From Bradyrhizobium sp. RD5-C2 (GTDB lineage Bacteria; Pseudomonadota; Alphaproteobacteria; Rhizobiales; Xanthobacteraceae), in NCBI RefSeq assembly GCF_019972155.1, contig NZ_BOVL01000008.1:171380-235379 (forward strand): a stretch of 64,000 bases of DNA, written 5' to 3'. Position 1 is the stretch's first letter; every line of letters starts with the position of its first letter. Below, one piece after another: positions 32,865 through 42,315 of the stretch. The notes under the pieces are model-generated. The model made no database searches, was not told where the DNA came from, and saw only the letters and a program-made list of their open reading frames with translations. The translations under genes were made by a program, and so were the position numbers.

Positions 32865-34285
32865 CAAAGATCCTGGTCGTCAGCGAGGCGCTCGGCGAAC
32901 CCAACCACAAGCGCGGCATCTTCCATTTCACACGCGAACTGATCCGCTCGCTGGCCGGCGACGGCCATGAGCTGACGCTGTTGGTCGAGACCACGCGCCG
33001 CTACCGCAAGCTGCGCCAGCGCCAGCAGCGCACCAGGCTGCTGCCCGACGGGTCGCGGCTGATCGAATTGCTCGCGCTCTATCGCTTCCTCGACGAGGCC
33101 GACATGAATGCGCCCGTCATGCGCAGCAGCGGCGGCCTGCGCCGCACCGTCGACTGGTTCCGCGGCAAGCTGCGCGCCGCGACCTCGCTGGAATTCGCGG
33201 TCAGCTTCCTGCGCGCGCTCCATCTGCTGCCGGCCGGCGTCAGCCTGATCGAGAACCATGCCGACGGCCTCGAATACATCCCGACCGATTTGCGCCATCT
33301 CAGGCTGTTCGGCGACTTCCTGCTCGAGCCCGGCTTCTACAGCTATCAGGACACCTCGGCACTGCTGCGGCTACCGCCGCCGCGGGTCGATGCGCGCGGC
33401 TATGACGTCATCCTCGTCGACACGCCGACGCGGGTCGCGATCCAGCGCAAGCGCGGCGCCAAGGTGATCTGCGTGGTGCACGACCTGCTGCCGCTCACCG
33501 ACCTCAAGCTCAGCGACGTCGCAACGCGGCTGTTCCTGTCGCGCCTGTTCACCAGCCTGCAGCAGGCCGACGAGCTCGCTTTCGTCTCGAATTACAGCCT
33601 TGGCCGCTTCCGCGCTTTGCTTCCGCAGTTCGCGCATCTGCCAGCGCGGGTGGTCTATCCCCGCACCAGGTTCGATGCACAGGCGCTGCCGGCAGCCGGT
33701 GCGCCGAGCGGACGGCCATACTTCGTCGTGATCGTCTCCGCCGAGCCGCGCAAGAACCTCGCCGCGGTCATCCGCGCCTTCCGCAAATTGCCCCAGGCCG
33801 ATCTCGTCGTGATCGGCTACACCGGCGCGCCCAGCCTGACCCGCAATGCACCACCCAATGTCCGCTTTTCCGGCTATGTCGAGGAGCACGAGAAAGCCGC
33901 CCTGATTGCCGATGCCCATGGCTTGATCATGCCGAGCCTCGCCGAAGGCTTCGGCGTGCCGATCATCGAGGCGCTGGCCGTCAACACGCCGGTGCTGTGT
34001 TCGGATATCGCCGTGTTCCGCGAAGTCGCCGGCGAGCTCGCCGATTATTTCGACCCGTTCTCGATCGAATCCATCGGCGCCTCGGTCACCCGGGTTCTGG
34101 CGGAGCAAGAGCAATGGCGGAACAAGATCCGCGAGTGCCGGACCGAGCTCACCGAGCGCTTCGGCCACCACACCCAGGCGCGCGACCTGCTGTCGCATCG
34201 GCCGGCCCCTGATGTCGCGACCGCCGCGGCGGCGCTCACCGCCGCGATGGCGACCTTCAACGGCGCGACCGCGCACAGTGTGTGA
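32861..34285 (+). CDS. Glycosyltransferase family 4 protein
   Basis: A 474-residue GT-B glycosyltransferase. The N-terminal half begins VVSEALGEPNHKRGIFHFTR, and the C-terminal donor-binding half has VIVSAEPRKNLAAVIRAF, VRFSGYVEEHEKAALI and the EGFGVPIIEAL motif with the two glutamates that hold the nucleotide sugar. It would add a sugar to the lipid-linked chain in the cytoplasm. The start ATG overlaps the stop of the ATPase gene, which shows tight coupling with the export genes. The sugar specificity cannot be read from sequence. Confidence 0.88.
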   Translation: MTKILVVSEALGEPNHKRGIFHFTRELIRSLAGDGHELTLLVETTRRYRKLRQRQQRTRLLPDGSRLIELLALYRFLDEADMNAPVMRSSGGLRRTVDWFRGKLRAATSLEFAVSFLRALHLLPAGVSLIENHADGLEYIPTDLRHLRLFGDFLLEPGFYSYQDTSALLRLPPPRVDARGYDVILVDTPTRVAIQRKRGAKVICVVHDLLPLTDLKLSDVATRLFLSRLFTSLQQADELAFVSNYSLGRFRALLPQFAHLPARVVYPRTRFDAQALPAAGAPSGRPYFVVIVSAEPRKNLAAVIRAFRKLPQADLVVIGYTGAPSLTRNAPPNVRFSGYVEEHEKAALIADAHGLIMPSLAEGFGVPIIEALAVNTPVLCSDIAVFREVAGELADYFDPFSIESIGASVTRVLAEQEQWRNKIRECRTELTERFGHHTQARDLLSHRPAPDVATAAAALTAAMATFNGATAHSV

Positions 34286-34291
34286 CGGGTC

Positions 34292-35602
34292 ATGAGCACT
34301 GATTCCGACTCCATCCGTCTCGCCATCGCGCCGGTCCTGCATTGGCGGGATCGTGTCCGCGCCTGGCCTGGCTCGGCTGCCTATGCCCGTGCGACCGACA
34401 TCCTGATCGCACTCGCCGCGGCTTCGCTGCCATGGTCAACGACGGCGCTCGCCGTCTTCATGCTGCTGTGGCTCGTCGCCGTGATCCCGACCATCGATTG
34501 GGAGCAGTTCATTCTCGACCTCGCGCAACCGGCCTTTGCATTGCCGGTTGCGCTGGTCATGCTCGCCGTGCTCGGCCTGGCCTGGTCGGAAGCCGGCTGG
34601 GCCGAGCGGCTGCAAGGCATCAAGCCGCTGAGCAAGCTATTGCTGCTGCCGTTCCTGCTCGGCTACTTCCAGCGCTCGCAGCGCGGGTTTTGGGTGTTCC
34701 TGGCTTTCCTGGCGTCGTGCACGCTGCTGATGATGCTGTCCTGGATCGTGCTGGCGGTGCCGCAGCTCAAGCTCGCGCACACCGCCTCCGACGGCGTGCC
34801 GGTCAAGAACTACCTCGACCAGAGCCAGGAATTCGTGCTGTGCGCCTTCGCACTGATGCTGCCGGCGTTGACGGCGCTGCGGGCCCGGCAATGGCGCATC
34901 GCAGCCGGCGTCCTTGCATTGATCCTGCTGTTCGTCGCCAACATGTTCTATGTCGTCTCGGCGCGGACCGCGCTGGTCACCATGCCCATCTTGCTGGTCC
35001 TGTTCGCCTCGCTGCATTTGTCCCGCCGTGCCACGCGGCTGCTGTTCGCCGCTGTCGCGCTGGCGAGCCTGCTGGTGTGGACGACGTCCCCCTATTTGCG
35101 CCAACGCATCGCCGACGTCGGCGTCGAGTATCGCGCACATGACACGTCCGGGATCGCCTCCACAGCGCAGCGCCTGACCTATTGGCGCAAATCGGTGAAG
35201 TTCATCACCGAGGCGCCGCTCGTCGGGCACGGCACCGGTGCGATCAGGCACCTGTTCACGCAGGATGCGACAGGACAAACCGGCCTCGAGGCCGAGGTGA
35301 TCAACAACCCGCACAACCAGACCTTCAATGTCGCGATCCAGTGGGGGCTCATTGGCGTGCTGCTGCTGTACGCGACGTGGATCAGCCACATCAGCCTCTT
35401 CACTAGCCGCGATCTCGTGAACTGGATCGGCCTCGCTGCCGTCGTGCAGAACATCACGAGCTCGCTGCTGAACTCGCATCTGTCCGATTTTCACGAGGGC
35501 TGGATGTATGTGATCGGCGTCGGCGTCGCCGGCGGCATGGCGCTGCGCGCCCGCCGGCCGGAGAAGATCTTGGCGGACACCTGTGGTGCGCCGCCGCACT
35601 AA
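34292..35602 (+). CDS. O-antigen ligase-like membrane protein (Wzy/WaaL family)
   Basis: A 436-residue protein with about 10-11 hydrophobic helices and one large periplasmic loop in the second half, which holds RLTYWRKSVKFITEAPLVGHG and NNPHNQTFNVAIQWG. These match the Wzy_C pattern of O-antigen ligases and polymerases: an Arg in the loop, the LVGHGTG segment, and a histidine in NPHN. It would join the exported glycan to lipid A or polymerise it in the periplasm. It ends the cluster of polysaccharide genes that starts at 29.9 kb. With an ABC exporter in the operon, a ligase role is favoured over Wzy polymerase. Confidence 0.85.
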   Translation: MSTDSDSIRLAIAPVLHWRDRVRAWPGSAAYARATDILIALAAASLPWSTTALAVFMLLWLVAVIPTIDWEQFILDLAQPAFALPVALVMLAVLGLAWSEAGWAERLQGIKPLSKLLLLPFLLGYFQRSQRGFWVFLAFLASCTLLMMLSWIVLAVPQLKLAHTASDGVPVKNYLDQSQEFVLCAFALMLPALTALRARQWRIAAGVLALILLFVANMFYVVSARTALVTMPILLVLFASLHLSRRATRLLFAAVALASLLVWTTSPYLRQRIADVGVEYRAHDTSGIASTAQRLTYWRKSVKFITEAPLVGHGTGAIRHLFTQDATGQTGLEAEVINNPHNQTFNVAIQWGLIGVLLLYATWISHISLFTSRDLVNWIGLAAVVQNITSSLLNSHLSDFHEGWMYVIGVGVAGGMALRARRPEKILADTCGAPPH

Positions 35603-35622
35603 TACCGCGCAACATATTCGGT

Positions 35623-35744
35623 GTCGTCCCGGCGAAGGCCGGGACCCATAACCACCGATGCTGCTTGTCGCGCAACGCTGGAACGACGAGTCCCGTTTAC
35701 AACGACCGCCGCGGCGTATGGGTCCCGGCCTTCGCCGGGACGAC
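35623..35744. repeat. Intergenic palindromic repeat (REP-like, third type)
   Basis: A perfect 28-bp arm, GTCGTCCCGGCGAAGGCCGG and on to 35650, returns in reverse complement at 35717-35744. A 66-base centre separates the arms. It lies between the convergent ends of the O-antigen ligase-like gene and the binding-protein gene, and each arm also holds the smaller hairpin CCGGCGAAGGCCGG. Elements starting GTCGTCCCGGC are widespread in Bradyrhizobium-type genomes. Confidence 0.85.
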
Positions 35745-35782
35745 GGTGGTGTTGCGATACAAGCAGTGCCTCCCATCACCGC

Positions 35783-37018
35783 CTACCGCGTCGCGTCGTG
35801 CCCGACCTCACCCGTGATGACGTCGCCGAACAGCTCCCACGCTTCGCCGTTGAATCGCATCAACTGCATCTGCTCGATCGGGAAGTAGTCGTCCGGCGAG
35901 GTGTTGACCATGACGCCCGGCAGCATCAGGTCGGAGTGGAAGTTCTTCAGATTGGCGGCCTGCTTCATCACGTTCTCGCGCGTGAGATTGTCACCGCATT
36001 GCTTCAGCACCTGCACCATGGCCTCGGCCTGCACATAACCATAGAGGTTGTTGGCGTTGCCCTTGTCGCCGTCGGGATAATACTTGTCCATGAAGGCGCG
36101 CCACTGCATGACGGGGGGATCCTTGTCCCAGGTCGGATCGGTCGGGTCCTTCAGATAGGCCGTCGAGATGATGCCCTTTGAATATTCGAGGCCCGCCGGC
36201 TTCAGCACCGAGGCGACCGAGGTCGCGGTGTTGGCGAGGAAGAATTTCGGCTTCCAGCCGAGCTCGCCCACCTTGCGGATCGCCTGCGCCGATCCCTTCG
36301 GCGCCGCCCAGGAGAAGAAGACGTCGGCGCCGGAATCGTGCAGCGCGACGATCTGCGAATCGATCGAGGGATCGGAGACCTCGTAGGACTTGTCGGCGAT
36401 GATCATGTTGGCCTTGTCGCCGAGGCCGTCCTTCAGGCCCTTGAACTGATCCTTGCCGGCGTCGTCATTCTGCCAGAACACCGCGATCTTGCTGTCGGGG
36501 AATTTGTCGCGAATGTATTTCGCGTAGATGCGCCCCTCACTCTGGTAGTTGGGCTGAAAGCCCATCGTCCAGGGGAAGTTCTTGGGATCGCCGAACTTGG
36601 TGCCGCCGGAGGCGACGAACAATTGCGGCACTTTCTTGGCATTCATGTATTTCATGATCGCCGAATTCGACGGCGTGCCGAGCGGCTGGAAGATGAGCAG
36701 CACCTCGTCGCTCTCGACCAGCTTGCGCGCCTGCTCGATCGCCTTCGGCGGCGAATAGGCATCGTCGTAGCTGATGAAGTTGACCTTCCGGCCATTGATG
36801 CCGCCCTGCTCGTTGATCATCTTGAAGAACGCGGCCTCGGTCTTGCCGATCACGCCGTAGGACGACGCCGGGCCGCTATACGGCATGATGTTGCCGATCT
36901 TGATTTCGCCATCACTCGCGCCGGGATCGTATTTCTTCTGCGCCGTGGCCGAAGTCGTGATCAATGCGGCACTTGCGAAGGCCACAATCGCGCCAATATA
37001 TCCGAGACGAGCCCGCAT
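35783..37018 (-). CDS. ABC transporter substrate-binding protein, branched-chain amino-acid type
   Basis: A 411-residue periplasmic protein with a signal peptide (LGYIGAIVAFASAALITTSATAQ). It belongs to the LivJ/LivK-type family: EIKIGNIMPYSGPASSYGVIGK, then GGINGRKVNFISYDD, KLVESDEVLLIFQPLGTPSN and the late YGYVQAEAMVQVLKQCG. The ligand could be an amino acid, an aromatic acid or a urea-type compound; this subgroup is highly expanded in Bradyrhizobium. No permease or ATPase genes are next to it, so it is an orphan binding protein that must use a transporter encoded elsewhere. ATG 37018 is chosen for its 6-base spacing from GGGAG; 37021 is also possible. Confidence 0.92.
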   Translation of the reverse strand: MRARLGYIGAIVAFASAALITTSATAQKKYDPGASDGEIKIGNIMPYSGPASSYGVIGKTEAAFFKMINEQGGINGRKVNFISYDDAYSPPKAIEQARKLVESDEVLLIFQPLGTPSNSAIMKYMNAKKVPQLFVASGGTKFGDPKNFPWTMGFQPNYQSEGRIYAKYIRDKFPDSKIAVFWQNDDAGKDQFKGLKDGLGDKANMIIADKSYEVSDPSIDSQIVALHDSGADVFFSWAAPKGSAQAIRKVGELGWKPKFFLANTATSVASVLKPAGLEYSKGIISTAYLKDPTDPTWDKDPPVMQWRAFMDKYYPDGDKGNANNLYGYVQAEAMVQVLKQCGDNLTRENVMKQAANLKNFHSDLMLPGVMVNTSPDDYFPIEQMQLMRFNGEAWELFGDVITGEVGHDATR

Positions 37019-37177
37019 CATTTTCTCCCGATTTTTGTCGTTGGTTTTGGCGGCAAGTCTCGCAAGAGACGCATGTGCTGGCAAGCGCTGGGTTTTTCCG
37101 TTGGGCGAAACGGCATTGTTGCCTGGCGCTATTTATGATTGAAGTCGATCTGGGGATCACGAGTCGAGGCGTTCTGA

Positions 37178-39331
37178 TTGCGTAAACCGGACATTCGCAC
37201 CGGTCCGCGGCATCCGCGTATTGCGGCCGCGGGCTACGAGATCACGCGCCGCCTCAGCGAACGTGCGTTGGCGAAGCGTGGCCTGCACAAGGCCAATGGC
37301 GAGTTCGCGCAACGCACCATCGCCTCGATCCGCGAAAGGCTGCAGCGCGGCGAGACCGTCTACATCGCCGGCCTCGCCTGCCCCGGCACGCACAACACCG
37401 GCGTCGCGCTGGTCGAGGTCACCCAGAAGGACGGACCGCGCCTGATCGTCAACAACGAGGAAGAGCGCTTTTCCGGAAACAAACACACCAATGAGTTTCC
37501 GCAACACGCGCTCGACGACATGCGCAAGGTGTTGCAACGGATGGGCCGCGACATCGGCGACATCGCGGCCTTCGTCACGACGTGGGACTATCCGGCGCTG
37601 ATCGCGATGCTGATCCGCACCTCGTTCGAGGAAGCGCCGGCCAGCTTCAAATTGCTGCGCGCGCCGGTCGCGCCCGCGATCAAGCTGCGGCACATGGACC
37701 AGGTGCGGCGCATCTCGCGCAAGCTCGGCAACATGTACGGGCTCGGAGAACAGCTGCCGCTGATCTGCATGCCACATCACGACAATCATGCCTGGTATTC
37801 TTTCACGGCCTCGCCCTTCGCCGACACGGGCGAGCGTGTCGCGATTGCGGTGCTCGACGGCACCGGCGACGTCGGTTCAATTTCGCTCTATGTCGCCGAG
37901 AACGGCGAGATGAAGCAGCTCTATTGCAATGAGAGCCTGTTCGACTCGCTCGGTGCTTTCTACACAGTGATCTCGTCGAGCCAGGGCGGCTGGACCTGGC
38001 TCTCCAGCGAGGGCCGCTACATGGGCGCTGCCGCCTGGGGCGACATGAACCGCGCTACCAATCCCTATTACCAGCGCCTGAAGGCGGTGCTGCAGCTCGG
38101 GCCCAACGGCAGCGTGCGGCTCAATCGCGCGATGGCCAATTGGTATGCCGATCCCGCCGACAATCCCTATCATCAGCCGCTGATCGATATTCTCGGCCCG
38201 CCGCTGCGGCCCGAGCAGCTCTGGAATCCCGACGCCGTGCTGCGCGTCGAGGACATCAATCACCGCCCCGACACCAAGGACCGCGTCGACAAGGCGGCCG
38301 CCACGCAATTGGTGCTCGAGGACGCGATGATCCATGTCATCGATCATCTCCTCCGCATCACCGGTACCGACCGCCTGGTGCTGACCGGCGGTGTGGCGCT
38401 GAACGCGCTCGGCAATATGCGGCTGCTCGAGCACTTCGACGAGGCGTGGTTCGAACGCGTGCAGCAGCGGAAGACCCGGTTGCATATGTGGGTGCCGCCG
38501 GTGCCCGGCGATCCCGGCGTGCCGATCGGCGCGGCCTGGCTGTTCGCGCATATGGCGGGCGCTGTGCGCGGCGCGCCGCTGTCGCACGCCTTCTATTGCG
38601 GCCTGCCGCCTTCGAACGCCGACATCACCGCGGCGCTGCGCGCCGACGACGTCGCCTCCACCGAGATCGGCAATGTCGCGACATCGGAAGGGCGCGATGC
38701 GGTTGCCGATCTGATGGCTGGCATGGTGGCCCAAGGCGGCGTGATCGCGATCTATCAGGGCGCGGCTGAAACCGGTCCGCGCGCGCTCGGCCATCGCTCG
38801 ATCCTCGCCAACCCCTGCGACCCCGAGGTCCGCGAGCGGCTCAACAAGCGCGTCAAATATCGCGAGGCGATCCGGCCACTGGCGCCAATGGCGACGCTGC
38901 AGGCCGCGCGCGACTATTTCGAACTCGAAGACGGCGCGTCCGACGCCGACTACAACGCCTACAACTACATGGTGCTCACGGCGCATTCGAAGCCGGAGGC
39001 ACGCGCGAAGATTCCCGCCGTGGTGCATGCCGACGGCACCGGCCGCATCCAGATCGTGCGCGAGGCCGACGATCCCCTCACCTATGCCTATCTGAAGGCG
39101 CTCGGGCGCCATATCGGCGTCGAGATGTCGGTCAACACGTCGTTTAACGTCGCGGGCCCGATCGCGCAGACGCCGGCGCAGGCAATGGACACGCTGCGTC
39201 GCTCCAGGGGGCTCGATGCCGTGGTGCTGGTCGCCGACGACGGCACCGCCTACGCGGCCTGGCACGGCGGCGAGCGCGACAGCGGCCGCTTCACCGGCTG
39301 GTATGCGGCGTGGAAGCAGGCGCGCGGCTGA
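37178..39331 (+). CDS. Carbamoyltransferase, NodU/CmcH family (long form)
   Basis: A 717-residue member of the NodU/CmcH/TobZ family, which transfers a carbamoyl group from carbamoyl phosphate through a carbamoyl-adenylate. The N-terminal Kae1-like domain has YIAGLACPGTHNTGVALVE, the NNEEERFSGNKH segment, MPHHDNHAWYSF (metal histidines) and VLTGGVALNALGN. The C-terminal YrdC-like domain has ETGPRALGHRSILANP and SVNTSFNVAGPI. It is about 100 residues longer than usual. The start is a TTG at 37178 with GAGG 8 bases upstream. The nearby polysaccharide genes suggest that it decorates a surface sugar. The last 41 bases overlap the convergent transporter gene. Confidence 0.9.
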   Translation: MRKPDIRTGPRHPRIAAAGYEITRRLSERALAKRGLHKANGEFAQRTIASIRERLQRGETVYIAGLACPGTHNTGVALVEVTQKDGPRLIVNNEEERFSGNKHTNEFPQHALDDMRKVLQRMGRDIGDIAAFVTTWDYPALIAMLIRTSFEEAPASFKLLRAPVAPAIKLRHMDQVRRISRKLGNMYGLGEQLPLICMPHHDNHAWYSFTASPFADTGERVAIAVLDGTGDVGSISLYVAENGEMKQLYCNESLFDSLGAFYTVISSSQGGWTWLSSEGRYMGAAAWGDMNRATNPYYQRLKAVLQLGPNGSVRLNRAMANWYADPADNPYHQPLIDILGPPLRPEQLWNPDAVLRVEDINHRPDTKDRVDKAAATQLVLEDAMIHVIDHLLRITGTDRLVLTGGVALNALGNMRLLEHFDEAWFERVQQRKTRLHMWVPPVPGDPGVPIGAAWLFAHMAGAVRGAPLSHAFYCGLPPSNADITAALRADDVASTEIGNVATSEGRDAVADLMAGMVAQGGVIAIYQGAAETGPRALGHRSILANPCDPEVRERLNKRVKYREAIRPLAPMATLQAARDYFELEDGASDADYNAYNYMVLTAHSKPEARAKIPAVVHADGTGRIQIVREADDPLTYAYLKALGRHIGVEMSVNTSFNVAGPIAQTPAQAMDTLRRSRGLDAVVLVADDGTAYAAWHGGERDSGRFTGWYAAWKQARG

Positions 39332-40226
39332 ACCAGATCAAGACGCGCCCGTCGATCAGGAGCAACGCGCTGGCGATCACGAGCGCGCCGATCACCTCGC
39401 GCGGCGCGACCGGCTCGCCGAGCACGAGATATCCGAGCAGCATCGCGGTGACCGGAAGCAGCAGCGTCACCAGCATCACATTGGTCGCGCCGGAGCGCTG
39501 CAGGATCTGGAAGAACACGATATAGGCCAGCGCCGTCGACAGCACCGCGAGCCCGAGCACGGCAAGCCACGTGGTCAGATGCGGTATCGGCAGCAGCCAA
39601 GGTCGTTCGGCCACGCCGGCAACGACTGCCATCATCACGCTGGAGGCCATCATCTGGAACGTCGCCGTGCCCAACGGCGGCACGCGCTGCGGCAGCCGCC
39701 GACCGACCAGCGCCGCGATGCCGTAGCTGAACGCGCCAGCGAGGCAGAGCAGGATGCCGATGCCCTGCCTGCTCTCGAAGCCGAGCGCATCACCATGCAG
39801 GATCGCGACCCCGATCAGCCCGACCACCACGCCCGCCACGCGGCGCGCCTGCAGCCGCTCCTCGCCGGCCACCGCCATCACGACCACCGCAAACAGCGGC
39901 GTCGTCGCATTGAGGATCGAGGCCAGCCCGCTCGGAATATAGGTTTGCCCGAACACGATCAGCGAGAACGGCAGCGCGTTGTTGAACAACCCCATCGCGG
40001 TGAACGGCGCCCAGCCGGACATACCACGCGGGAATTCGATCTTCCGCGCCCGCAGCAGCGGCAGCAGGATGAGCGCGCCGAGCACGACGCGCAGCAGCAC
40101 CAGGGTCAACGGCGGCAATTCGCGCAGGATGACGCCGTTGAAGAAGAACGAGCCACCCCACAGCACCGACAGAAAGAGAAGCAGCCCCCAGTCGCGGCGA
40201 TCGATCCTGTTGTCGGCGGAAGGCAT
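39291..40226 (-). CDS. EamA/DMT-family transporter
   Basis: A 311-residue protein with ten predicted membrane helices in two EamA repeats: the first from WGLLLFLSVLWGGSFFFNGV, the second from ILLCLAGAFSYGIAALVGRR. The motif FGQTYIPSGLASILNATTP is typical of this branch of drug/metabolite transporters. The substrate is unknown. ATG 40226 is chosen; a GTG at 40235 is in frame. Its last 41 bases overlap the 3' end of the carbamoyltransferase gene on the opposite strand. Confidence 0.88.
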   Translation of the reverse strand: MPSADNRIDRRDWGLLLFLSVLWGGSFFFNGVILRELPPLTLVLLRVVLGALILLPLLRARKIEFPRGMSGWAPFTAMGLFNNALPFSLIVFGQTYIPSGLASILNATTPLFAVVVMAVAGEERLQARRVAGVVVGLIGVAILHGDALGFESRQGIGILLCLAGAFSYGIAALVGRRLPQRVPPLGTATFQMMASSVMMAVVAGVAERPWLLPIPHLTTWLAVLGLAVLSTALAYIVFFQILQRSGATNVMLVTLLLPVTAMLLGYLVLGEPVAPREVIGALVIASALLLIDGRVLIWFSRAPASTPHTSR

Positions 40227-40310
40227 GGCGGGCACTCATCTGCGCAGGTGCTGATGCCTAGCCGGGCGCGGCGGCGCTGGCCACCCGATTTCCGTGAATG
40301 GCGGCTCTGC

Positions 40311-41180
40311 CTATTTCGGCCGCGACACGATCTCGATCATCTGGCCTTCGTCGCCGTCGGGCGCATGGGCCCTCGCCTTGTCGTAGGCGGTGAGCGCGGC
40401 GCGGCTCACGGGCACGCCGGGCAGCAGCGTCTCGGCGAGCCGCACGGCGTAGTCGGCATCCTTGTGGCGCAGCGCCGCCGTGAACGATGCGCCGGAGAAA
40501 TTGCGGTCGATCATCCGCTTGCTGTGGCGGATGATCTGCGGGCTCGCGATCGCACCGCTCGCCAGCGCCTCGGCCACCAATTGCATGTTGAGGCCGGCCT
40601 GCTCGGCGATTGCGACGCCCTCGGCGAGGCTTGCGATCTGCACCGCGCCGATCAGATTGTTGATCAGCTTGAACACGGTGCCGGTGCCGACCGCGCCGAA
40701 ATGACGGATCGTGCTGCCGATCGGGGCAAGGAACGGCCGAGCCTTCTCGAGATCAGCGGCATCGGCGCCCACCAGCAGCGTCAGCTTGCCCGCGGCCGCC
40801 GCCTCGGGGAGCCCGGTGACCGGACAATCGATGTAGATCAGGCCGCGGCTGTTGAGCTCGCGCGCCATATCCAGCGTGTGCTGGTACGAGACCGTCGAGC
40901 ACTCGATCGCCAGCGTGCCGGCCTTCATGGTGGCGGCGGCGCCGTCTTTGGTCAGCCAGACCGCGCGCGACGCCTCGTCGTCTGCGACCATGGTCACGAC
41001 GGCATCGGCATCGATCGCGGCGTCCTCCGGCGAGGTCGCCCACAGCGCGCCGCGCGCGATCAAATCCTCGGCCTTGGCCTTGCTCCGGTTCCACACCGCA
41101 ACGGTGAAACCGGCATCGAGATAACGGCCGGCCATGCCGTGGCCCATGCGTCCCAATCCGATGAAAGCGACGCGCGTCAT
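40311..41180 (-). CDS. NAD(P)-dependent beta-hydroxyacid dehydrogenase (3-hydroxyisobutyrate dehydrogenase-like)
   Basis: A 289-residue oxidoreductase with the nucleotide-binding motif FIGLGRMGHGMAGRYLDAG at the N-terminus and an arginine in WNRSKAK that suggests NADP. The substrate motif appears as DCPVTGLPEAAAAGKLTLLVG (with Gly-to-Leu-Pro changes from the usual DAPVSGG), and the catalytic lysine is in GTVFKLINNL. Relatives oxidise 3-hydroxyisobutyrate, tartronate semialdehyde and similar acids. It starts three bases after the prfB stop, so it may be read from the prfB transcript, although no metabolic link is apparent. Confidence 0.9.
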   Translation of the reverse strand: MTRVAFIGLGRMGHGMAGRYLDAGFTVAVWNRSKAKAEDLIARGALWATSPEDAAIDADAVVTMVADDEASRAVWLTKDGAAATMKAGTLAIECSTVSYQHTLDMARELNSRGLIYIDCPVTGLPEAAAAGKLTLLVGADAADLEKARPFLAPIGSTIRHFGAVGTGTVFKLINNLIGAVQIASLAEGVAIAEQAGLNMQLVAEALASGAIASPQIIRHSKRMIDRNFSGASFTAALRHKDADYAVRLAETLLPGVPVSRAALTAYDKARAHAPDGDEGQMIEIVSRPK

Positions 41181-41183
41181 GGG

Positions 41184-42315
41184 CTAATCCACATCCTCGA
41201 CGGAGCCGGGCCCAGTGCCGAACGCACGCTGCGCCAGGGTCGCCGCCATGAATTCATCGAGATCGCCGTCGAGCACCCCCGACGTATCGGAGGTCTGCAC
41301 GCCGGTGCGCAGATCCTTCACCATCTGGTAGGGCTGCAAGACGTAGGAGCGGATCTGGTGACCCCAGCCGATGTCGGTCTTGGCGGCCTGATCGGCAGCC
41401 GCCTGCTCCTCGCGCTTCTTGAGCTCGATCTCGTAAAGCCGTGCGCGCAGCATGTCCCAGGCCTGTGCCCGGTTCTTGTGCTGGGAGCGTCCGGCCTGAC
41501 AGACCACCGCGATGCCGGTCGGAATGTGCGTCAGGCGCACTGCCGACTCGGTCTTGTTGACGTGCTGACCGCCGGCGCCGCCCGACCGCATCGTGTCGGT
41601 GCGGACATCGGACTCTTTGATCTCGATCTTGATCGAGTCGTCGATGACCGGGAAAATCTGCACCGACGAGAACGACGTGTGCCGCCGCGCGTTGGAATCG
41701 AACGGCGAGATGCGCACCAGGCGATGCACGCCGGCCTCGGTCTTCAGCCAGCCATAGGCATTGTGGCCGGAGATCTGGATGGTGGCCGATTTGATGCCGG
41801 CCTCTTCACCCTGCTGCTCCTCGAGGAACTCGATCTTGAAGCCGTGCTTCTCCGCCCAGCGCGTGTACATGCGCAGCAGCATCTGCGCCCAGTCCTGGCT
41901 CTCGGTGCCGCCGGCGCCGGCATGGACCTCGAGATAGGAATCGAACTTGTCGGCCTCGCCCGAGAGCAGCGCTTCCAGCTCGCGCCGGGCGACCTCCTTC
42001 TTGAGGTCCTTCAGTGCCTTCTCGGCCTCGGCGACCACGGCCGCATCGTTCTCAGCTTCGCCGAGCTCGATCATGCCGATATTGTCTTCGAGCTCGCGCT
42101 CGACCTTGCCGATGCCCGAGAGCGAGTCCTCCAGCGAGGTGCGCTCCTGCATCAGCCGTTGGGCCTTCTGCGGATCGTTCCAGAGATTGGGGTCTTCAGC
42201 GAGCTTGTTCAGCTCAGCGAGGCGTGCCGTCGATTGTTCGACGTCAAAGATGCCTCCTCAGCAGCCCGACTGACTGCTTGATCTCTTCAACAAGGCGTTC
42301 GATTTCCGCGCGCAT
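41184..42315 (-). CDS. prfB: Peptide chain release factor 2, with programmed +1 frameshift
   Basis: RF2 releases proteins at UGA and UAA stops. Translation starts at ATG 42315 and reads 23 codons (ending RRHL) to an in-frame TGA at 42244-42246. A +1 shift at CTT-TGA-C continues the frame as [12 protein letters not shown], giving 376 residues in all. The shift site has the internal Shine-Dalgarno AGGAGG at 42253-42258, three bases before CTT, as in E. coli. The main frame has the RF2-specific SPF tripeptide (ISPFDSN) for stop recognition and the GGQ motif ([10 protein letters not shown]) for hydrolysis. It lies after the PBP1A gene on the same strand. Confidence 0.95.
42243..42258 (-). promoter_or_regulatory. 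prfB programmed frameshift element
   Basis: On the minus strand the order is AGGAGG, CAT, CTT, TGA, C. The internal Shine-Dalgarno and the slow UGA-C stop make ribosomes slip +1 on CTT when RF2 is scarce, so RF2 controls its own synthesis. The element is conserved in most bacteria. Confidence 0.93.

Noticed and set aside
39216..42281. A plus-strand open frame of about 1000 codons opposite the EamA, dehydrogenase and prfB genes
   Set aside because: The opposite strand holds three well-recognised proteins. The plus-strand translation is His/Arg/Gln-rich, as expected from the reverse of GC-rich coding DNA.
42152..42315. prfB as a broken gene with a premature stop
   Set aside because: The stop lies in the conserved CTT-TGA-C programmed shift site with its internal Shine-Dalgarno, so the gene is intact.
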